The notes below the pieces were generated by a model. The model ran no database searches. It worked only from the letters and a program-made list of their open reading frames with translations, and was not told the DNA's origin. Below are positions 10,760 through 21,744 of a stretch of 64,000 nucleotides of DNA, piece after piece (the stretch's first letter is position 1; every line of letters starts with the position of its first letter). A program made the position numbers and the translations under genes. Location: assembly GCA_963383645.1 (NCBI GenBank), contig OY726567.1, positions 68,017,575-68,081,574 on the forward strand. Reading direction: 5' to 3'. Origin of the DNA: Muscardinus avellanarius (Eukaryota > Chordata > Mammalia > Rodentia > Gliridae).

Positions 10760-11124
10760 TGAGCCACCACACCCAGCCATTTTTAAATTTTTGTTTTGTT
10801 TTGTTTTTGGTCGTAATGGGGTTCCTGGAAGCCCTTCTACCTCCTGGCTACTCTCCCAGACCTATTTTATTTTTTTATTTGGAAACAGGGTCTCTTAAAC
10901 CAGTGCGGCTGGCTTCGAACCTTCACGATCCTCCTGTCTCCGCCTCCCAAGTGCGGGGATTACAAGCGTGCGCCACCACGCCCGGCGTCATTTTTAAAAT
11001 TTTTGAAACAGGGTCTCACTGAGTTGTGAAGGGCCTAAGTAACTGAGGCTGTCTAAGAACTGGAATCCTCTGCTCTCTGCCTCACAAATGCTGGGATTAC
11101 AAGCATGTGCCACTATGCCCGGCT
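10760..11124 (-). mobile_element. Nested SINE pair
   Basis: A young minus copy (about 10806-10987, ending CACGCCCGGC) is followed directly by the B1 half of an older minus copy (10990-11124). Its upstream half is not clearly recognisable. Confidence 0.75.
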
Positions 11125-11455
11125 AAAATATTCTTATTTTGAAAAGGGAAAATTATCTAGCTACTGTAAATAAATATGTCTCACAGTGAAATTATAAAAA
11201 TTTAAATAATTAAATATTATAAATATACTCATCTTGCCTCTCAATAAAAGAATGCTTTTGATTGAATAAAAATAAAGATATTCATCCTCAGAAAATTAAA
11301 ACATTTCCTCAAGTGTCACTGATACTATGAACCCAACCAAAGTGATCTAATGTGCTGTTTCATCCCATCCAGCTCCCTTGACCTTCCATCATCTGCATTC
11401 TTATCTTCTTTTCTGTTTTCAGTAGGGCTTTGTAATTTACTCTGCTATTTAATCC

Positions 11456-11702
11456 TTAGATGAATTTCTTTGTGTATGTATGTGGGGGGAGGTACTGGGA
11501 ATTGAACACAGGGGCATTCAACCTCTGAGTTACACTCCAAGCCCTTTTCATTTTTTGTTTCAAAACATGGTCTTGCTAGGTTGCTGACAGTCTTACTAAG
11601 TTCCTGAGGTTGGCTTTGAACCTATAATCTTCCTGTCTCAGCCTTCCAAGTGCTGGGAATACAGGTGTGCACTACCATGCCCTGTTTTAGATGAATTTCT
11701 TT
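11456..11702 (-). mobile_element. B1-dID SINE with target-site duplication
   Basis: The element spans about 11472-11686. Flanks TTAGATGAATTTCTTT at 11456-11471 and 11687-11702 are identical, which fixes the boundaries. Confidence 0.9.
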
Positions 11703-11927
11703 CTGTTTCCATCATCCATAGTAGAAGTTCTGTGTAGGGAACTTTATATTTTACTTTGTGACAGCTGAAACATCCTATATACCTTGAAACATACCCAAAA
11801 CATACCAAAATGAGATATCCAATAAATATCTATGAACATACCAAACAAACATGACAACATAGTTTTCATTTGCACCACTCTATACCCTATTTCTACTTCT
11901 CTACTGACCTGGTGTTTCTTCCTTCAA

Positions 11928-12126
11928 AAAAAAAATTTTTTTTGGTGGTACTGGGGTTCCTGGAAACCCTTCTATCTCCAGGCCACACTCCCAAACCTAT
12001 TTTTTAATATTTTTTAAAATTTGGAAACAGGGTCTCTTAAGCCAGACTCGCTTAAGCAACCTGCGCGATCCTCCTGTCTCCGCCTCCCAAGCATGGGGAT
12101 TACAAGCGTGCGCCACCACGCCCGGC
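11928..12126 (-). mobile_element. Young B1-dID SINE
   Basis: Flanked by the direct repeat CTTCCTTCAA before (about 11918) and after (about 12128) the element. Ends CACGCCCGGC. Confidence 0.9.
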
Positions 12127-12419
12127 TCTTCCTTCAATTTTATTACCCTCATTTCTCTAAAAATATAGAACTCATATTTGGGAGGCAAACACTTTAAAGA
12201 CACTACAAATCCTGGTTGGGCCTATGCTTAGTTTTCTTCTCTCACTTCTTCTATCTCAGTGCTCTCTGCTAATCTCCATGGGGATCTTTTTTTTTAATTT
12301 CAAAAGTTGTTTTTCCCCATCTGTTACCACCACTCCTACAGGACATGTTTATTTTTCACCTCTAATCCATTTCTTGCTTTACTCACACTTGTTCTCAGAG
12401 GTCATCTCTGCTCCCCATA

Positions 12420-12584
12420 CAGATGCTGTCACCAAACTTACAGGTGAAATGATAATCACTTCTCCACAAGGAGATGAAGTCACAGATCCCACATCTTTAT
12501 CCCAGGGTCAGATGCCCCCTTCACAGTCTAGCACGGATGCCATCCGGGTGTCCGCTGTCTACAAGGCCAACCCACCCAGATTTG
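12420..12584 (+). other. Exon-like open segment, unidentified
   Basis: An open frame from about 12420 is preceded by a pyrimidine-rich stretch ending CCATACAG and followed by the donor-like GGTAAGTG at about 12583. The translation (DAVTKLTGEMIITSPQGDE onward, about 55 residues) has ordinary composition and no SINE or L1 similarity. I do not recognise the family and see no partner exon. It may be a relic or chance exon. Confidence 0.25.
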
Positions 12585-12864
12585 GTAAGTGTTTTTTTTT
12601 TCTTTTCTTTTCAAATAACCATCATATTCATGGAATTTCTCTCTGACCAGAGATAAATCTTATCTTTAAATAAAATCAGCCTTCCGAAGTTGGGGTTAAA
12701 AAAGTATTTGTGAGCTATAGATAATTAGCTACCTAGATATATATAATAGATAGAAACAAACACATTTCACAGAAGAGGGGTCGAGAGTCTAGTGTTGTTT
12801 CAGTGCTGCATCAATGCCTGACATCATCCCAGTTATATCATCTCTGAACAATTTCTTTTCTTTC

Positions 12865-13250
12865 TTTTTTTTTGTGGTACTGGGAATGGAACCAGGGGTC
12901 ATTCTACCTCCAGGCTACACCCCCAACCCTATTTTTATTCTTTATTTTATTTTATTTATTTTTTTGTGGTACTGGGGATGAAACCCTTCTACCTCCGGGC
13001 TACACTCCCAGACCTATTTTAAATTTTATTTGGAAACAGGGTCTCTTAAGGCAGGGAGGCTGGCTTTGAACCTGCGTGATCCTCCTATCTCTGCTTCCCA
13101 AGCACGGGGATTACAAGAGTGTGCCACCACGCCTGGCTTTATTCTTTATTTTAAAGCAGGATCTCACTGAGTTGCAAAGGGCCTCACTAAATAGCTGAAA
13201 CTCTGAGAACTGCAATTCTCCTTTCTCAGCCTCCCAAATGCTGCCTGCTT
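12865..13250 (-). mobile_element. Older B1-dID SINE split by a young one
   Basis: Outer copy: ID half 12865-12940 and B1 half 13138-13250. Inner young copy: about 12962-13137, minus, ending CACGCCTGGC. The insertion point is the linker of the outer element. Confidence 0.85.
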
Positions 13251-13390
13251 TTATTCTTTATTTTGAAACAGGGCCTCACTAAGTTTTGGAGAGCCTGACT
13301 AAGTTAGTGGAGGCCGGGTTCAAACCTGTGATCCTCATGTCCTAGCCTCCCAATAGTGGGAGTGCAACCATGTGCCATCACAACTGGCTC
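13251..13390 (-). mobile_element. B1-half SINE fragment
   Basis: Linker and B1 half only, minus, diverged, ending CACAACTGGC. Confidence 0.65.
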
Positions 13391-13634
13391 CTCGGAACCA
13401 TTTCAAAACTGCCCTTTACTAAACACAGCACTCTTCCCAGCATTCATACTAAAGCTTTGGGACTGTGTCAGCAAAGGGTGGTAAGACAATGGAAGTAGGC
13501 TCTTACCACCGAGCACAAACTTGTCATCTGTGTGATGGATGCTGGTATGCGTATGTGCATTTTGTTGGCTTTTTTTTTTTTTGAGCAGAGGCATATGATG
13601 TTAAATGCAATTACTGATATTAAATCTCCAAATT

Positions 13635-13636
<2 letters not shown>

Positions 13637-13668
<32 letters not shown>

Positions 13669-13867
13669 GGGTCTGGGGATGGAACCCAGAGGCATTCGAC
13701 CTCCGAGCCACACCTCCTGCCCTGTTTTTTTATTCTTTATTTTGAAACCGGGTCTCCCTGAGTTGCAGAGGGCCTCACTAAGTAGTTGAGGCTATCCATG
13801 AACTGTGATCCTCCGGTCTCAGCCTCCCAAATGCTGGGATTGCAAGTGTGCACCACCATGCCCGGCT
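13637..13867 (-). mobile_element. B1-dID SINE (CGGGTCTGG subfamily) with target duplication
   Basis: Flanks TAAATCTCCAAATTTCT (about 13621-13637) and TAAATCTCTAAATTTCT (13868-13884) differ at one base. A T run of about 30 bases is the inverted tail. Confidence 0.92.
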
Positions 13868-13904
13868 TAAATCTCTAAATTTCTATAATCGGTGAAAGGT
13901 TCTT

Positions 13905-13970
13905 TTATTTTTTTGTGGTACTGGGGATGTAATCCAGGGGCATTCTACCTCCTACACCCCCAGCCCTATG
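13905..13970 (-). mobile_element. ID-half SINE fragment
   Basis: Only the ID-like half (GTGGTACTGGGGATG to CCCCAGCCC) remains. Confidence 0.7.
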
Positions 13971-14279
13971 ACAATTTTTTTTTTACTGTATGTTTGAATG
14001 AATGCATATGTGTACAACATTAAAATGAATATTCACTTTAATGCAGTACTTACCTGATCCTTCTCCTTCCTCATCCCCAGGAAGAATAGTGTTGACAACT
14101 GGTGGGGATTTTGCAGACATATTCAGTAGTAGCTCTGAGCCTCCCCTCTCCTGGACCCTACTCTTGCGCCCTCTGTCCCAGGTCCTGCTGGATACTTTTT
14201 CTATATATCCCCAGGATAATTAGGGTTGCTGTTAGCAGAACTAACACTTCCCCAGCCAAGATTGTTGATCTGTGTTTAC

Positions 14280-14392
14280 CAAGCTCTTCCTTTCTTCCTT
14301 CCTTCTTCCCTTCCTCCCTCCCTCCTTCCCTCCCTCCCTCCCTCCCTTCCTTCCTTCCTTCCTTCCTTCCTCCCCTTCTTCCTTTTTCTTAC
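14280..14392. repeat. Pyrimidine microsatellite (CTTC/CCCT)n
   Basis: About 110 bp made almost only of C and T in 4-bp units. It makes the overlapping open frames low-complexity artefacts. Confidence 0.95.
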
Positions 14393-14404
14393 CTCTAATC
14401 TAAC

Positions 14405-14557
14405 ACCCCTAACCCTTTTTATTTTTTGTTTTGAAACAGGGTCTAGCTAGGCAGCTGAGAGTCTCACTACATTGCTGATTCTGCCCTTGAAGCCATGATC
14501 CTCCTGTCTCAGCCTTCTAACTACTGGTATTACAGGTGTGTTCCACCATGCCTGGCC
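14405..14557 (-). mobile_element. B1-dID SINE, partial
   Basis: End of the ID half, linker and B1 half in minus orientation, ending CCATGCCTGGC. Confidence 0.75.
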
Positions 14558-14769
14558 TATTCTTTATATTTTAGATTCAGATTGCTATATCTTATTTACT
14601 CGGTGAAGACAAAAATATCCTTACATAAGTGAGCTAACTACTTCAAGAAACTTAATAACAAATCCTAAATTATTTCTCCACAAGTTGGTAATTGACATTT
14701 CTCAAAATATGTGTATGTGTGAAGTTTTATAGACTTCTTTTTCTGTACCATTGACTTCATTTTCTATTT

Positions 14770-14986
14770 CTTTTTTTTTTTTTTGGTGGGTCCAAAGATG
14801 GAACCCAGGGGCATTTGACCTCCGAGCTACACCCCCTGCCTTATTTTTTATTATTTATTTTTGAAACAGGGTCTCACTAAGTTGCAGAGGACCTCACTAA
14901 GTAGCTGAGGCTGTCCGCAAACCGTGATCCTCCAGTCTCAGCCTCCTGAATGCTGGGATTACAAGCATGCACCGCCACACCTGGCT
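14770..14986 (-). mobile_element. B1-dID SINE (CGGGTCTGG subfamily)
   Basis: Full minus copy with an inverted T tail. Flanks TCTATTTCTTTT and TCTATGTCTTTT probably represent the target duplication. Confidence 0.85.
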
Positions 14987-15034
14987 TCTATGTCTTTTAT
15001 TTCAGTACACAATACCTTCCTTCCTTCTTTCTTC

Positions 15035-15246
15035 TTTCTTTTGTGATATTAGGGATTGAACCCAGAGACATTGCACTTCTGACCTATCCTCAGCCCTATT
15101 TTCTATATTTTCAAAATTTGAAACAGGGTCTTCCTAAGTTGCTATAAGTCTCACTGAGTTGCTAAGGCTGGCCTAACTCAAACCTGAGATCTGGTCTCAG
15201 CCTCTCAAGTACTGGGATTACAGGTATGTACCACCATCCCTGGCCA
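15035..15246 (-). mobile_element. B1-dID SINE (older subfamily)
   Basis: Both halves present in minus orientation, moderately diverged. Confidence 0.8.
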
Positions 15247-15288
15247 GTGCCTTATTTTTCTGTTTAATTTTTATTTATCGAAGAAACC

Positions 15289-15480
15289 TGTGGCCAGGTA
15301 CCATGACATATCCCTAGAATCCCAGCTACTTGAGAGCCTGAGACAGTGGGATCTCAGGTTCAAGGCCAGTATGGGCAACTTATGGAGACCCTGTCTCAAA
15401 ATAAAAAGAGGTGGGGGTGGCTGGGGTGTAGCTCTGTGGAAGAGCACTCCCTGAGTTCAATCCCTAGCATCACAAAACAA
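15289..15480 (+). mobile_element. B1-dID SINE (older subfamily)
   Basis: Plus copy: B1 half, AAATAAAAAG linker, ID half, then an ACAAA-rich tail. Confidence 0.8.
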
Positions 15481-16040
15481 ACAAAACTTGTTTTCCATAA
15501 ATAATAGACATACTTTATTTATAATATCAGTTAATTAGATTGTTGTTAAATTTCTTAATTGAAAAATTAAGAAATTTAGAGTTTTGAGCTGTGGTGTATA
15601 TCTGTTGTAACTAATTTGTGATCTTACTATTGTAACAATGTTTTGTTATGGTTCTATATATCCTCAAAATCTAGCTTTTGTGTGTTTTCCAAATTTTCAT
15701 TTTTCTTAATTAATTTTACTTTATTATTCATATATATGATTGTCAATATACAGCAAACCTCTAACATCCTAGTTATTTAGCATATTCCTACATCCTGAAT
15801 CATGTTATCAACCCTAAGCATTTGTTTCTGTGGTGTCTAGAAAGCATACAGCCATTCAGATTACAATGACCAATATCATAATTTGTTTACATTCCCTTCC
15901 TCATACTTTGTGTTTCTGTCCACTGATTAAACCATACAAGCATAGTAGTAGTCCCTCATAGGGTGCCAAAATAATTTTCTTTTTCTGAACTAACATAAAA
16001 AATTTCACAAAATAAAGTTATGCACTAAGGGCAATTTCTT
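15481..16040. other. AT-rich intergenic sequence
   Basis: No gene seen. Contains a short inverted pair (TTTCTTAATT and AATTAAGAAA near 15550-15575) and sequence resembling a decayed antisense L1 3' region near 15715-15780. Confidence 0.4.
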
Positions 16041-16236
16041 GCAGTACTGGAAATTGAACCCAGAAGCATTCTATCCCTGAGCTGTGCCCCCAGACTGATT
16101 TTATTTATTTGGAAACAGGGACTCACTAGGTTGCTGAGAGCCTCATTAAGTTGCTTAGGCTGTCCGTGAACCTACCAGTCTCCTGTATCAGTCTCCCAAG
16201 TACTATGATTACAAGCATGCATCATCACACCCAGCT
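16040..16236 (-). mobile_element. B1-dID SINE (older subfamily)
   Basis: Minus copy with both halves, ending CACACCCAGC. Confidence 0.8.
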
Positions 16237-16669
16237 CAATGACAAGGTTTTGAAAGCCACTATTGTGGAAGTTAAAAAATATATACAAAAGAAAAAAGCG
16301 TGTAATAGAGGCTATACATGCGTCAGTGGTCTCAAAAAATAATTATACATACATATAATTCATTTTATCTGTATTCCCAATTATGTTATCTGTAAGGAAT
16401 TATCTTATCAAAGCCCCAAATATATCCTTACATCCACAAGTAAATAACCAAGGACATCTATCTCAAGGCAGTCATCCTTCATTAAGAGAACCTCAATGTG
16501 TGTGTGTGTGTGGGGGGGTCCCTGAATGTTAAACATACTTGAAGACTGTTTTTCTTCGCATGGATAGCCCACCACACAGGCACATAATTAGGCTCACACT
16601 TTATTTTAAATTTGATTTTATAGAGTTTATAATTTCATTATGATTTAATGTTATTTGTAATTATGTAAA

Positions 16670-17110
16670 ATATTTGCAGGAGGATAGCAGGTTCAAAGCC
16701 AGCCTTGGCAACTTAATGGGGACTCTCAGCAACCTAGTGAGACCCAGCTTCCAAATAAGGAATAAAAATATTGGGATGGGGGTGTAGCTTGGATGTAGAA
16801 TGCCTCTGGGTTCAATCTCCAGCACCAAAAAATAAAGAATATTTGTATTTGCAAAAAGGCAGAACTATAAAATTTCATAAAAACTTGACTTTCTTCTCTT
16901 GCATGGTGGTGTAAGCCTGTAATTCCAGTATTTGGGTGGCTGAGACAGGAGGGTTGCAGATTTGTGGTCAGCCTCAATAACTTACTGAGACCCTGTATCA
17001 AATTAAAAGTAAAAAATAGAATTGGGCATGGTGGCATATTCTTATAATCCCAGTACTTGGGAGGCTGAGACAGGAGGATTGCAGATTTGCAGCTAGTCTC
17101 AAGTACTTAG
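16670..17110 (+). mobile_element. Three plus-strand SINE pieces
   Basis: A 5'-truncated copy (16674-16840), a B1 half with linker (16902-17022) and another 5' half starting TTGGGCATGGTGG (17023-17110). They are placed head to tail, consistent with repeated insertion into A-rich tails. Confidence 0.7.
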
Positions 17111-17119
17111 GCCCTTTGC

Positions 17120-17503
17120 AATTAACCGTAATTCCAAATGCCGAAATTACAAGCATGCGCCACCAGGCTTGGCTAATTTTTTTTTTTTTTTTTGGTTGTA
17201 CTGGGATGGAATCCTTCTACTTCCGGGGATACACTCCCAGACCTATTTTTTTATATTTTATTTGGTAACAGGGTCTCTTAAGCCAGTGAGGCTGGCTTCG
17301 AACCTGTGCAATCCTCCTGTTTCCTCCTCCCAAGCACGGGGATTACAAGCACGCGCCAACATGCCCAGCCTAAATATTTTTTTGAAACAAGATCTTGCTA
17401 AGTTGTTGAGAGCTAAATTGATGAGGCTGTTCTCAAATCTACAATTCTCCTCCCCAGCCTCCCAAGTACTGGGATTACAGGTGTGTGTCACCATGCCCGG
17501 CTG
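17120..17503 (-). mobile_element. Older SINE interrupted by a young SINE
   Basis: Young minus copy at about 17190-17371. It is followed by the linker and B1 half of an older copy (17372-17503), and preceded by a B1-end remnant (17120-17175). Confidence 0.75.
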
Positions 17504-17532
17504 GCACTTTCCTTTAAAAATATCTTGAAGTC

Positions 17533-17885
17533 AGCTAGGCATGGTGGTACACACCTGTAATCCCAGCACCTGGGAGGCAGAGATAGGTTCAAAGCCAGCC
17601 TCAGCAACTTAGTGAGGCAATGTTTCAAAATAAGCTGGGCGTGGTGGCGCATGCTTGTAATCCCCACGCTTGGGAGGTGGAGACAGGAGGATCATGCAGG
17701 TTTGAAGCCTGTGCGGCTGGCTTAAGAGACCCTGTTTCCAAATAAAAATATAAAAAATAGGTCTGGGAGTGTAGTCCGGAGGCAGAAGGGCTTCCAGGAA
17801 CCCCAGTACCACACACACACCAAAAAAAAAAAAAAAAGAAGAAGTAAAGTATGTAGCTTGTAGGTAAAATGCCTTTGGGTTCATA
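17533..17885 (+). mobile_element. Older SINE split by a young SINE
   Basis: The outer element's B1 half is at 17533-17634 and its ID half at about 17840-17885. The inner young plus-strand copy (about 17634-17838) has an A16-like tail. Insertion is again at the linker. Confidence 0.85.
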
Positions 17886-17886
17886 A

Positions 17887-17888
<2 letters not shown>

Positions 17889-17959
<71 letters not shown>

Positions 17960-17960
17960 A
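17889..17960. repeat. (CT)n(CA)n compound microsatellite
   Basis: About 24 CT units run directly into about 12 CA units. It grew from the tail of the SINE to its left. Confidence 0.97.
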
Positions 17961-18570
17961 GAGTCTTGAAGTCTCCTTAAATAACTGGATGTCAGAAGGG
18001 TTTCAGCTGATGAATAATTTGAAGTGGTGGAAGATGTAAGATGAAGAAGGAATCCTAAGAGCAAATGTGGATGGATGTGTCTCATAATGAGGTGAACTGA
18101 AGTTCCTGGTAGATGTGTGTCCACTCTGTGTCTTGCTCCAAGTTGGCTCCACTGGGTTGCAGTCTTATGTATTCATCTAGATTTTCTCATGGAGATGCTC
18201 CTGCATAGGCATACGTGACATTTTCTTCACATTTCTAGTGTTCCTTAACACTGCAGTCACATCAGAACACATCCACATCTTCAAAACTACCGTGATTGCA
18301 ACACCCACTTGATTCAGACACTGAGATCACTGCCGTCCTGGATAGTCGTATTCCCCTGCTCCCCTGTAGCTGGACACACGCTGTTTCTAATGCAAGTTCC
18401 CATGGATTGCCTGGACACAAAAGAGCACGAAGTCTTTATTTCTATTTAAAGGGACAATCTATCCTTAGGATAAACAGAAAAAACTGTGTCCCCAGCCACA
18501 GAGTGCTATGTTCTTTTTCTTTGGATTCTTCCAACTTCAACTAAAATCAACTTTCCCTAGATATTGATGG
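17961..18570. other. 5' flank of the vomeronasal receptor gene
   Basis: No repeat recognised. A word translating to QHPLD lies near 18298, similar to the N-terminal extension in primate VN1R1. A pyrimidine tract ending CTTTCCCTAG at 18551-18560 could be a splice acceptor placing a 5' untranslated exon upstream. Confidence 0.45.
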
Positions 18571-18571
18571 A

Positions 18572-19486
18572 ATGGCTTCTGGACAATTGGAGATAGGGAT
18601 CATCTTCCTCTTTCAGACTGGAGTTGGGATCCTGGGGAATTCTTTTCTACTTTGTTTCTATAGCTTTATGTTGCTCACTGGACACAGGGTAAGACCCACA
18701 GACTTGATTCTCAACCAACTGGTCTTGGCCAACTCCTTGGTTCTTTTCTCCAAAGGGATCCCTCAGACTATATCAGCCTTTGGAATGAAATATTTTTTAG
18801 GTAATATTGGATGTAAAATTGTCTTTTATAGTTACAGAGTGGCCACAGGAGTTTCCATCAGCACCGTCTGCCTCCTCAGTGGGTTCCACGCTGTCAAGAT
18901 TGACTCTACTTTCTGCAGGTGGATGGCATTAAAGTTTAGTTCCCTGACATTCATCAGAATCAGTTGCTTCCTCTGCTGGATCCCACACATCTTGATAAAT
19001 TCATTTATTTGGGTTGTTGTGAATGGTTCACTAAACAACAGAAACCAAAGTAGGGAAGAAAATTCTGGAGACTGTTCTTGGCCAATAGTGAGAGCATTTA
19101 ATTTATTAGTCACATTATTATATTTTTTCCCTGACATTTTGAGTTTGGGTCTCATTGTTTGGGTGAGCAGCTCCACGGTCTTTGTCCTGCACATACACAA
19201 GAAGCAAATCCAAAATATCCGCAGCCCCAGCCTCTCCCACAGACCTTCCCATGAGGTCAGAGCCATACGCAGCATCCTCATCCTGGCAAGCTCAATTTGT
19301 GCTTTGTTTTCTGTTTATATTGTTTTGACAATTTGGATGACCCTAGCTGAAAAATCAGGCCAGTGGACAGTGGACATTTCTGTGTTTGTGGCTTCCTGTT
19401 TCCCAGCGTACAGCCCCTTTGTGCTCATTGCCAGTGACACCCGTGTCTCTCAGTTCTGCCTTATCTGCAGGGAGAGAAAAAAGTGA
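18572..19486 (+). CDS. VN1R1: Vomeronasal type-1 receptor (VN1R1-like), intact
   Basis: Single-exon G-protein-coupled receptor of 304 residues, the usual V1R length. V1Rs sit in the plasma membrane of vomeronasal sensory neurons and detect pheromone-like small molecules through G(i2). Seven hydrophobic segments are visible at about 9-33, 44-64, 82-104, 127-150, 174-204, 232-256 and 266-287. The family signature HRVRPTDLIL is at 38-47. Cys81 and Cys168 could form the conserved extracellular disulfide. N-glycosylation sequons NGS (151) and NQS (158) lie in extracellular loop 2. The start was chosen at MASGQ because it gives the normal short N-terminus; the similarity to human VN1R1 begins here. 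Neighbouring ZNF772- and ZNF773-like genes match the human VN1R1 neighbourhood. No frame breaks. Orthology, rather than membership of a close paralogue, rests on synteny and remembered similarity. Confidence 0.93.
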   Translation: MASGQLEIGIIFLFQTGVGILGNSFLLCFYSFMLLTGHRVRPTDLILNQLVLANSLVLFSKGIPQTISAFGMKYFLGNIGCKIVFYSYRVATGVSISTVCLLSGFHAVKIDSTFCRWMALKFSSLTFIRISCFLCWIPHILINSFIWVVVNGSLNNRNQSREENSGDCSWPIVRAFNLLVTLLYFFPDILSLGLIVWVSSSTVFVLHIHKKQIQNIRSPSLSHRPSHEVRAIRSILILASSICALFSVYIVLTIWMTLAEKSGQWTVDISVFVASCFPAYSPFVLIASDTRVSQFCLICRERKK

Positions 19487-19665
19487 CTTTTCTCATCTGG
19501 TTGCCATGTCAAGAATCTGTTGTCTCCAAGGATTTCGATCTGTGCTAAGCGTCAGGAGCTATTAAGTGCAAGTAATTCAAGATACTAAGGGAAGCAATGT
19601 CCCCATCCACAAGGAATTTTGAAGAGGGCTAAAAACAAACATCATATATATTTTACATCAACAAC

Positions 19666-19668
<3 letters not shown>

Positions 19669-19705
<37 letters not shown>

Positions 19706-19706
19706 C
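19669..19706. repeat. (GT)n microsatellite with GC-alternating end
   Basis: About 15 GT units followed by GCGCGCACGCG. The alternating purine-pyrimidine run could adopt Z-DNA. It lies 180 bp beyond the receptor stop codon. Confidence 0.95.
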
Positions 19707-19978
19707 ACGCGTTTGTGTTGTTAACTTTGCTATATTCTTACAAGTTTAGGATATTTAAAAATAGGTTAATGGAGTAAAAATATAAGTTTAGAGGAAATCT
19801 TGTATGCTACATTATGAAGAATCATAGAAGAGCTTTACAAATATTTCAGACATGGAGATTGATACTGGTGCTTCTTGTGCAGGACAAATCACCTGAAAAG
19901 AATTCATGTGAGAAATACCTGTGCAGCCTCATGGGATCAAGAGTGTGCCAAGAGATATGGAAAAAAATAGAAGGATAT

Positions 19979-20176
19979 GAGCTGGGTGTGGTGGCGCACA
20001 CTTGTAATCCCTGTGCTTGGGAGGCTGAGACAGGAAGATTACACAGGTTCGAAGCCAGGCTCAGCTACTTAGTGAGGCTCTCAGCAACTTAGTGAGACCC
20101 TGTTTCCAAATAAAATATAAAATAGGTCTGGGAGTATAGTCCAGAGGTAGAAAAGCCCCTGGGTTCCACCCCAGTA

Positions 20177-20221
<45 letters not shown>
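19979..20221 (+). mobile_element. B1-dID SINE with (CA)n tail
   Basis: Plus copy with both halves. The CCCAGTACCAC end expands into (CA)n at 20178-20221. Confidence 0.9.
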
Positions 20222-20223
<2 letters not shown>

Positions 20224-20645
20224 GAAGGATGTGAATCTGTTTGATAGGACCACAAAACCTAAAATTTTGTTTAAGGAAAATGACAGGCAGGGAATCAGTC
20301 AGTGAGTAAAAGTGTCAGTATTCCTTATAAAAATATTTTAAAATATTTAATCAGGATAATGTATGCATTTTAGTTTAAAATGCCTTAAATCACTATTTTG
20401 ATGGATGAGATTAAATTTAAACATGTCACATTAATCTTTAAAAAACATATTACAAATTACCAATGTCCAAGATAAAGTAAGTTATTTGAAAAATATTTTT
20501 GTTAGCTAGTTTCACCTCACTGAAAAGTTTGGAAATAAGTTAAATACTGGAGAGTGATTTATAAAGGTCTATTTCTCTTTCACCAGGTGGAATTCTAAGG
20601 ATTTATGCAAGTAATTTTTATATACATAAGCTTTGTAATTATAAC
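20222..20645. other. AT-rich unique sequence
   Basis: No coding capacity or repeat family recognised. Confidence 0.5.
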
Positions 20646-20647
20646 CT

Positions 20648-20894
20648 GTTTTTTTTTTTTTTTTTTTTGCGGGTCTGGGGATGGAACCCAGGGCATTCGA
20701 CCTCTGAGCTACACCCCCTGCCCTATTTTTAAAATTTTTTGTTTTGAAACCGGGTTTCACTGAGTTGTTCACTAAGTAGCTGAGGCTGTCCACTAAGGGC
20801 CTCACTAAGTAGCTGAGGCTGTCCACGAACCGCCATCCTCTGGTCTCAGCCTCCCAAATGCTGGGATTACAAACATGCGCCACCATGCCCGGCT
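20648..20894 (-). mobile_element. B1-dID SINE with internal duplication
   Basis: CGGGTCTGG-subfamily minus copy. A segment of about 37 bp (AAGTAGCTGAGGCTGTCCAC) in its middle is present twice. Confidence 0.88.
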
Positions 20895-21239
20895 AAGTTG
20901 TATCTTGAAATACCAATAATGTTTAATGCTATTCAGAAATTAATTATACATCAAACTTACACTGCATTCCTAACAGCACATTTACTTATATCTATTTTGT
21001 TTTTTTTTCTAGTAAAATTTTGTTTATCTTTTGCATATTTACTTTCAAACTTTATTTTTTAGAAACATTCTCAGAAAAATTGATCTTTCATATTACCTTA
21101 ATATATACCAGGTTAAGTATAAATAATAGATTTACTAATTTTATGTCAAAACTCTATACATAAAATATATTGGATATTAGTTTAGTGGAAATTTGGAATG
21201 GACTTTTTCTTTGGTGTTGACCTTTGTCTTTTTTTATTT

Positions 21240-21720
21240 AGTCTTTTTGAAACTTTTACTGGTGCATTGTAAGTATACATCATAGTTAGACTCAAAGTGA
21301 TACAAATTTACATATACATGACACAGTGTATTTTCTTTCACATTTCACTCTGCTCCCTACTCCTCCCTCCTGGTACTTCAGTGAGATTGGCAGCAATACC
21401 TACATATATTGTGATAGAATTATTTGTTAGTTATATATATACTGCAATAGAATTGTTATTATCTACTCCCTTGTTCAGTCTTCTTTTTTCCTTATCCCAC
21501 CTCCTGCCTCCAGTCCTGTATCACAATTCTACTGGTGTCTATCAGCAGATGAATGGATAATATAGTTTATACACACAATGGAATTTTACGCAGTCATTTG
21601 CAATAAAATGGATGGAACTAGATAATATTATTCTAAGTGAGATCAGCCTGTCTTAGAAAGTCAATGATCAAATGTTTTCTCTCATACACAGAAGCTAGAG
21701 AAAAATGGGAAACAAAAGAG
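21240..21720 (-). mobile_element. L1 3' end with 5' inversion (twin-primed)
   Basis: 21240-21540 reads as the reverse complement of an L1 3' UTR (the TTTACTGGTGCATTGTAAGT type). 21541-21720 reads in plus orientation as the end of ORF2 (the ATGGATGGAACTAGATAATAT word). On the minus strand this is an inverted ORF2 end followed by a sense 3' UTR, the classic twin-priming structure. Confidence 0.7.
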
Positions 21721-21744
21721 AATTAAGATAAATGAGGAGAGATT

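Noticed and set aside
17609..18124. 171-residue minus-strand frame
   Set aside because: Made of SINE sequence and the (CT)n(CA)n microsatellite.
18832..19281. 149-residue minus-strand frame within the receptor gene
   Set aside because: Antisense shadow of an intact V1R with conserved family motifs on the plus strand.
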